From the NCBI GenBank assembly GCA_012274445.1, contig JAAROD010000004.1, forward strand, positions 1,860,001-1,924,000: a DNA stretch of 64,000 bases. The letters are read 5' to 3'. The notes under the pieces were generated by a model, which did not search any database, was not told where the DNA came from, and worked only from the letters and a program-made list of their open reading frames with translations. This document shows, one piece after another, positions 57,501 to 64,000 of this stretch. The first letter of the stretch is position 1; each line of letters opens with the position of its first letter. A program made the position numbers and the translations under genes. This stretch comes from Sclerotiophoma versabilis. Its lineage: Eukaryota; Ascomycota; Dothideomycetes; Pleosporales; Didymellaceae.

Positions 57501-60027
57501 TTGACCTTCTTCGAGGCCTTGTATGCGCGTACTGCCATGTCAACATCGGCTAAAGACTGACTCAAATCATGTACTGCGCATGCTCCTGCTTCTCCATGCC
57601 ATCTTCTTCGAGAGCGATGCTGGTCGAAGAGCATTGGCCGTTGGCCGTGTTGTTGTAGCGCGTGACAAACTCGTCATCGCCAGTGATCTGTTTTCGAGCA
57701 GCTAAGCGGTATACAAGGCCTTTGAAGTAACTATAGTGATCACAGCCGGAGGATCCCTCCGTGTGAATGAAGTGCGGGTCGGGAATGTGGAGAGTATGCG
57801 TGCCAAGGTGCATCTTGTGGGTTGAGTTGAAGGGTGCCATGGTGACGGGCTGAGTGGGATTGAGGTGGTGATTGTGGACAAGAAGAACTTGAGAGCTTGT
57901 TTGAGTGTTTCAGTACATAACCGTTAAAGTGAAAGGGAGCAGATGAAACAGATCACTTGTTCACCTTCACTTGTGTACTTGGATCGGCCTCATGTTGTTC
58001 AGTGATTTGGTTGCTCTTCTTTTCCGGCTTCTTCTGCATGCCCTCGATGAGTGTTTCCGGTTTCTCTGGTCGCGGATGTCTCATCTTGTCGGTCCAATCT
58101 TGAAGCTTACAAGTACCTTACTTTGCTGTTCGGCAACAGCCTGCATCTCAAGCAACAGCAATCCGATTGCACTGCATGATTCTAGTTCAGATAACGTGAC
58201 GGTCACCAATGGATAGTTTTGGCATTCTGAGCAGCATCATGGTTTCTGACCAAGCTGATCATACGAGCCATCAAGAGGCTCAACAATCATCTAGTCTCTT
58301 CGATTGATTTGGTGCGTTGCTTGCCATGATTAAAATATGTTGTCTGTAACTCGATGCGAGTGGAAAGGTTTAAGTGGTTCTTGAATGTCGTGTTGACGTT
58401 CAAAAAAATGAATGAAGATAGTTATTACTCGTTATCACAAAGGTGACAATCATCATGTAGAACAAATGACAGTGCAGGATTTGGATTGGAATCAGAATGA
58501 GATCCAGTATATCTTAACGACGTCTCGCGCAGCATATCAGTCGAGAACATGGAAGCGCCCTCCCAGTTTCTCTTCTAGTAGTCCCAATCTATGAGACCAG
58601 GACAGCCCCAATTTTGAAGGCCCTGCTCAAGAACAAGCTTCCTGCTGTCTACCTAGCGATGACAGCCAACAATGGCGTGGTGGAGCAGCGCACCCTGTAT
58701 GCAGTTTTGGTGGTTAGCTGAGCACGTGTCGTGTAACTCCTGTTCTTAACGATGGTCTCTTCTTTCTCATCGGTGCGCCGTAGGATAATTGTACGAATAT
58801 CATTGTCAGGAATCTACTTAATGCAAAACATGATTGGGTACTTTCCAATCGCAAGATTAACTTTGAGAGATGTAACGCACTAAAATGTATCAGCACTTTA
58901 CACTGTCAACTAGAACTCCGCGTAATTATTACAAGCTTACTCGCTCTGTTCCTCGGTTCAAGTCTGTGGATTAGCATAACCCCCGCAGTTGTACGGTGGC
59001 TTCTTGATTTCCTGCTGCGGTGGATAGCAAAGCGAACCTGAGGTATTGGCCGTCTCACAACGCTCGGTGTTGCTGTCGAAAATGTGACCGCAGCGGAATT
59101 TGGTTGTTGTAAATTTGCACAGGTGGTTTCGTTGTAGTGTGTGGGTGTAAATTGTAAGATGTTGTTGTGTTCTCGAGACCTGAATCTTGTGAAGTTATAT
59201 ACCTCCAAACCAGTGCACTGTGTGTCCTCACTGAGTAACTACAACGTTTTGAGCTCAATGGCTAACCAATGTCAATTCTGTGCCATGTTGTTCCATCAAT
59301 GCTTACTCGTAGCGCGACATTGAGGATATGTCATTACGAATATTGTATTCTTGACCGATGAGCTAACAGAATGCAAGCCAGTGAAAACTACACGACATTA
59401 ATACTAAAATTTCGAAGAGCTATACTTACAGACCCAGATATATATAAAAAGGTATGCGAGTAGTCGACTGGGATGTGTGTACCTGCATTAAGCAGGTGCT
59501 GCTGGTCTGGAGATTCGTAAGTTTATTGTAAATAGTGAGAGTCTGGACCACATTGCCCTTCTAAATGTGGGGTGCGGCGACTGCTCCGCACGATGTGTTG
59601 GAACCATGAATCTAGTGGACTGGACGGAACTAGATCTGTCTTATTACGGTACTGAAAGAGTCAAAGGGTAGAAAGAAAAGGAGAATATCAGAACAAGATA
59701 GCCTGGTAGAAACCCACTACAGTTATACACGATAGTTCTCTCTGCATGGTGGTATTTGCGGCTGATAATAGTAATCACATTGTCAATTTAGACTCATTTC
59801 GAGAAGCAAAAACGAAGGGAAGCTCGAAATTATTGTTAGGGATGTCTTCTAGGCACAACGGACGCGATGCCGATGAACCTTCTCCTTTCGTCATCGGGCA
59901 GTGTTAACCGAGGCGCCAGCTTATCGTGGGGGATCCACCAATCGTCGGCCGCCTCCGCCATAACCTTTACACCTCGCCATTCACCCTCTGGTATTTCCTC
60001 CACATCAGAACATATTCTACTTCAAAG
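54565..60027. other. Long gene-poor interval
   Basis: About 5.4 kb with no confident gene apart from a possible small frame at 57562-57840. The second half (57.9-59.9 kb) looks AT-richer. I saw no transposase, reverse transcriptase or long terminal repeats. Confidence 0.5.
57386..57840 (-). CDS. Possible small gene or frameshifted relic
   Basis: ATG 57840 opens a 92-codon frame (MAPFNSTHKMHLGTHTLHIP, HTEGSSGCDHYSYFKGLVYR). The text then seems to continue in another frame as DVDMAVRAYKASKKVKSVGM and STKEELLAWPEKRGNEADN, ending at 57386. The overlap has GT and AG dinucleotides, but no pair of plausible length joins the two in phase. It could be an undetected intron, a frameshift or chance. No family is recognised. 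Confidence 0.3.
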
Positions 60028-61642
60028 ATGAGCCAACAACCTCACGAGACATACAGCATGTGGGTGGAGGGGAAAGAAGTGACGGGCAATTCGGAGCAGT
60101 CAGTCAGCCAACCCCTCATCGCGAGTGCATCCCACCTGCTAACCTTGCACCAGACTTGCGATTGAGGATCCTGCGACCGGCGAGATTTTTGCTCATTGTC
60201 ATGCCGCGTCTACTGAGGATGTAGATCACGCTGTGCATGTTGCGCAAAAAGCCTTCAAATCTGGCGCCTGGTCTAAAGCCCCGCGTCACGTTCGTGCAGA
60301 TACCCTTGACAGGATTGCAGAACTCCTCACGAAGAAGATGGCCTCTCTGATAGAACTTGAGGTACGACAGACTGGACGAGCGATTCGAGAGATGAATGCT
60401 CAGGTCCCGACTCTTGTGAAGTGGTTCAAGTACTATGCCTCGCTTATCAGGACTGAAGAGCGATCTGTGCTACCGACCATGGGCAAGCTTCACAACTGGA
60501 TCGATCGCAAGCCTCTTGGAGTTGTTGCGCAGATCACACCTTTTAACCACCCTATGCTCATTGCTGTCAAGAAGATCGCACCTGCGTTAGCCGCGGGAAA
60601 TTCTATTGTACTGAAGCCGAGTGAGCTTACACCACTCACTAGCATCGAGCTGGGCAAGCTATTCAGGGAAGCAGGATTACCAGATGGTGTCTTTAACGTG
60701 TTACCCGGCGATGGGATCACAACTGGCAAAGCGCTTGTTGAGCATCCACTTATCAAGAAGGTTGATGTAACAGGCGGAACCCCTACTGGCCGAGCGATTG
60801 GTGCTATCGCAGGCCGAAATCTTGCTGCCTACACCGCAGAGCTAGGAGGTAAAGCGCCTTTGCTCGTCTTTGAGCAAGCGCACATTGATCTTGCAATCAA
60901 TGGCATCGTGTTTGCAAGTTTCATTGCAAGTGGCCAGACCTGTGTTGCAGCGACACGCATCATTGTGCAAAACAGTATTCTCCAGCAGGTCGTCGTGAAG
61001 CTGAAGAGCAAAGTGCAGAGCATCGAAAAGAGAATGGGCTCACCAACGAACGCTGAGTCCATGATGGGCCCTCTTGTCTCCGCAAAGCAGCTCGGCAATG
61101 TGCGCACACTAGTCGATGATGCGGTCGAGGCTGGTGTGAAAGTCGTCACCGGCGGTCAAAGCATGACGGGAACTTCAACGCTCGATGGAACCGATTTCTC
61201 AAAAGGATACTTCTTCGCGCCTACAATCCTGACCGACAGCACCACAAAAAAGATCGTCGATACACGAATCTGGCGTGAAGAAGCCTTTGGCCCTGTGATC
61301 GTAGTCGTAGGCTTTGACACAGAAGAGGAGGCACTCCAGCTCGCTAATGACAGCGAGTTCGGTCTGGGTGCTGCAGTTTGGACGCAAGATCTGTCGCAGG
61401 CTTTCAGGGTCAGCGAAGGTATCGAGAGTGGTATCTGTTGGGTTAACACACATCATCGGAACGATCCAAGCAGTCCGTGGGGCGGTATTAAGAGCTCGGG
61501 CGTCGGAAGTGAGAACGGTATCGATGCGTACCACGCGTATACCTCTGCGAAGTCCACAATTATCAACTACGCTACTGCGGAAGAAGGCTTGGCGAGCGAC
61601 GATTGGTTCAGAGAAGGTACCGGTGAAGTCAGATATGGCTGA
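60028..61642 (+). CDS. Aldehyde dehydrogenase (ALDH superfamily)
   Basis: Two exons, 60028-60098 and 60154-61642 (55-bp intron), give 519 aa. QITPFNHPMLIAVKKIAPAL and NSIVLKPSELTPL are cofactor and scaffold motifs. VTGGTPTGRAI is the NAD-binding loop. Glu253 (TAELGGKAP) is the general base and Cys287 (ASGQTCVAATR) the nucleophile, at the usual 34-residue spacing. EAFGPVIVVVGF and NTHHRNDPSSPWGGIKSSG complete the family signature. It oxidises an aldehyde to its acid with NAD(P). The His-rich NTHHRN loop in place of the usual NxY may shape substrate choice (inference). It is convergent with the ankyrin gene, with 145 bp between stops. Confidence 0.95.
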
Positions 61643-61787
61643 ACTCTTCTATGAAGGCTTAGAAGGACTTTGGTTCTCGCAGCCAGGCGAGTGTCTTGGT
61701 TCCACAAATACTAAAAGATATTATACGAAAAAATCCACCACTTTTCCTGGAATGCAAATGCAAACACGAGCCCTCGACTGTTCGCAG

Positions 61788-63656
61788 TCAAGTGATCCCC
61801 ATGACCTTCAATCCCTTCGAATTACACCTCCGCCCCTCTAGATCCTGATTCAGCTCGCCCTCCGCCCCATAGCTCAACAACAATTCAATCATCAAACTCC
61901 TCTCCCTGCCCTCCAGCCTCTTCGCCGTAAGCGCCATCTTGAGTGGCGTGTTCCCATCGTTCGCCTCGTGATTGACATCCGCGCCCTTATCGGCAAGAAA
62001 TTTTACAATTTCGCGCATCGTTGGACCAGACGTGCACGCAGCAAGGTGCAGTGGCGTCTCACCTAGGGTGTTGGTCGCGTCGATGGAATGACCTAGAGAA
62101 GTGAGAGACTTGACAATCTCAAGCTGCCCGCCTAGAACCGCAGCGTGCATTGCAGAGTAGTATACAGTCGATGTCGTGCGCGTAGTATCGGCGCCGTACT
62201 CCATCAGCACACGTAGAACGTCAGAGGACATTTCATGTGCGGCGCGGATGAAGAAGTAGCCGAATTCTGGATGTGCGACCATTGGGTTTGCGCCTTCCCA
62301 GAGCACGCGCTCGACCTCCCCGGATGTCGCGTCCGAGGGGATGTTGGCCAGGATGCGGTCCACGCCGATGCGGGAGTCGATATCGAGGTTTTTCCTTTTC
62401 CCTTTTGCTACGGCAATCTTGTCTGATGTTATTCGTTTGTGGATGATGGATACATCGGAACTCGACACTGTCGGCGAGTACTCTTCGGCTAGTCTTGTTT
62501 TCGCTCTCGCTTTTGTCCTGACGTCAAGTCGGGTAGATGCTTCTGAACACCAGCTCCGTGACTTCTTGAGTCTTGATTCTCTAGATTCAGGGGCGACTAA
62601 AGTGCGGCCGGACGAGACATCGTCGTCGGTATAGAAGGTACCGCGGGAAGCAGCTAAGTGGCTGTGAGATGATGCTCTGGAGTGTGACCTGTCATCAGTG
62701 ACTCTGATAATCATAGCATGCGTTAATGGCTGGGCGTCTTGGTGACAGGGGACATCGGCAAGCCATGCCCCTATTCCCTTGTGCGAGGATTTGGTTGCTG
62801 TTGGATGTTGAGAAGGACTGTTCCTCCCACTACCAATGCCACTGCGGCGTGATTCGCCCAACGAGGGTTCCAGTGAGTCAGGTCTTGGCGTAATCGTCCT
62901 TCGCCCAGGGCCCGACGTTCTCGATACCGGCGAGAACCCATCTCTGGATATAGCTGTGATGCAGGATCGAAGTAGACGGACTGCTTGGAGTAATGATTTG
63001 AGCCTTTCCCTAGCAAGTTGATTGACGTGGATCTCCTCCATATCAGTACGCTTGAGAAGCTCATTAGTGGACTCGGTCAAACCACTGACATAACTCTCGA
63101 TGAGTGAGTCAAGCGATCCGATGGTGTCAGTGCGACCGAATCTGGTACAGTCAGCATGGGTAGAGTAGGGTGCGGTCACGTGTTTTCTTACAACGAGAGA
63201 TAATCAACCGCAAGATCGAGCACAATCCTCGAAGCTTCGAGATCTTGTCGTAGAATTATGAGTGTACCATCTTTTAGTAAATGCCAATCGTCTTTAGGCG
63301 AGGTACTGCATGATAGCTTCAAAAACGACTTATGTAATCGCTCGCTGGTGTCATCGCTGGAGTCAAGAATCTGTGTAAATGCATCGACAAGTGCGGTGGG
63401 TAGCTTGGAACCAAAGGTTGAAAAGTCATCCTGCGCAACACCAAGACCAGTCCTGATGATCTGCAGGTCGTTGTTGATAGCATTCAGGTCGGATCTGGCT
63501 TCGCGCACCTGTCTCGCGAAGCTGCTGATATCCGGAATAACCTATGACGAATCTGAGTCAGCAAGTGCACAGTTGCAGATCTACGGAGATGCTTGCCTGG
63601 GCGATCGAGGTGTTTAGTGCAGCACATCTGGCGGCAACTGTGCTAGAGCGCGACAT
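61788..63656 (-). CDS. Ankyrin-repeat protein with STAND-like N-terminal domain
   Basis: Three exons: 63656-63597, 63541-63192 and 63141-61788, giving 587 aa. The N-terminus (VIPDISSFARQVREARSDLN, IRTGLGVAQDDFS) resembles the fungal N-terminal signalling domain of STAND/NLR-like proteins. The middle is Ser/Arg-rich and disordered (about residues 200-400). Three to four ankyrin repeats follow near the C-terminus (IRAAHEMSSDVLRVLMEYGA, HAAVLGGQLEIVKSLTSLGH, TPLHLAACTSGPTMREIVKF). There is no NACHT or NB-ARC domain, so it may be an adaptor-like partner. Intron 1 reads as GC-AG (GCAAGC...CATAG, 56 bp); a weaker GT donor 12 bp further in would add four residues in frame. Confidence 0.82.
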
Positions 63657-64000
63657 TTGTCGTGACAGGGTGAGGCGTCAGGCTTCTGTTGATGTACAGG
63701 AAGCACGTTGGGATAAGCAAAGCCTGAAACAGCGTGCACAAGGGCAGGCGGGGTTGCGACGGCCGGCAACGCGCGAGACAGCAACAAGCAATATGGTTAC
63801 ACGAAGTTTGAGGGTAACGAGACGGCCCTCGTGGCTGTTAACAGTGTTGTCGCACGGGAAGATAGGCTACACGCCCCGTATGGCAGGGCCGCGCCGCAAA
63901 CTTGTGGCGTCTTGGAATGCGGTTGTTAATCCTGCATACAAAGTGCGATCATCTCACGCCGTCTAAGTAGGCTTAAGCTTGTGGGGAGGGCTGGGAAACA
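63657..64000. other. Upstream region of the ankyrin gene
   Basis: About 340 bp at the end of the window, with no gene seen. Confidence 0.5.

Noticed and set aside
54565..60027. A transposon in the gene-poor interval
   Set aside because: No transposase, reverse transcriptase or integrase text and no terminal repeats were seen on either strand.

Overview
The window is nuclear DNA of a filamentous ascomycete (Pezizomycotina; my inference is Dothideomycetes, perhaps Pleosporales, from the overall feel of the proteins). Supporting signs are genes interrupted by short GT-AG introns of about 43-70 bp, and the families present: fungal rhodopsin-type membrane proteins, a CFEM-GPCR, a PRISE reductase, a secreted DPP V peptidase and a SulP permease. 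Genes lie on both strands with no operons. Exon structures were worked out by hand from splice signals and frame continuity. In all the multi-exon models the phases close.

Left part (0-12 kb): a secreted streptogrisin-type serine protease with its prodomain, a decayed gene relic, a seven-TM fungal rhodopsin-domain protein, a six-exon O-methyltransferase, a BTB-like protein and a short-chain dehydrogenase. Middle-left (13-27 kb): a very GC-rich conserved gene, a 3.2 kb gene-free stretch with minisatellites, a sulfate permease followed by a long TC/GT microsatellite, a Pro/Tyr-rich hypothetical protein, an Emp24-type p24 cargo receptor, and a Myb/SANT-like protein with a tryptophan-rich GW/WG repeat.

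Middle-right (28-47 kb): a small protein with a hydrophobic C-terminus, a CFEM-containing PTH11-like GPCR, a PRISE-type reductase, a coiled-coil fragment, a large unknown protein, a GH13 alpha-glucosidase divergent from a four-TM protein, and an F-box-like gene with a nearby decayed paralogue. Right part (48-64 kb): a POT/PTR2 peptide transporter and a secreted dipeptidyl-peptidase V on the same strand, a 5.4 kb gene-poor interval, an aldehyde dehydrogenase, and an ankyrin-repeat protein with a STAND-like N-terminus.

Functional links are modest. Extracellular proteolysis (streptogrisin, DPP V) together with di/tripeptide uptake (POT) suggests saprotrophic or host-associated nitrogen scavenging. 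The two seven-TM receptor-like proteins suggest surface sensing. I see no convincing biosynthetic cluster, CRISPR array, rRNA or intact tRNA. The most intriguing items are the GW/WG-repeat protein, the F-box gene and relic pair, the bacterial-type protease, and the paired palindromes upstream of the peptide transporter.
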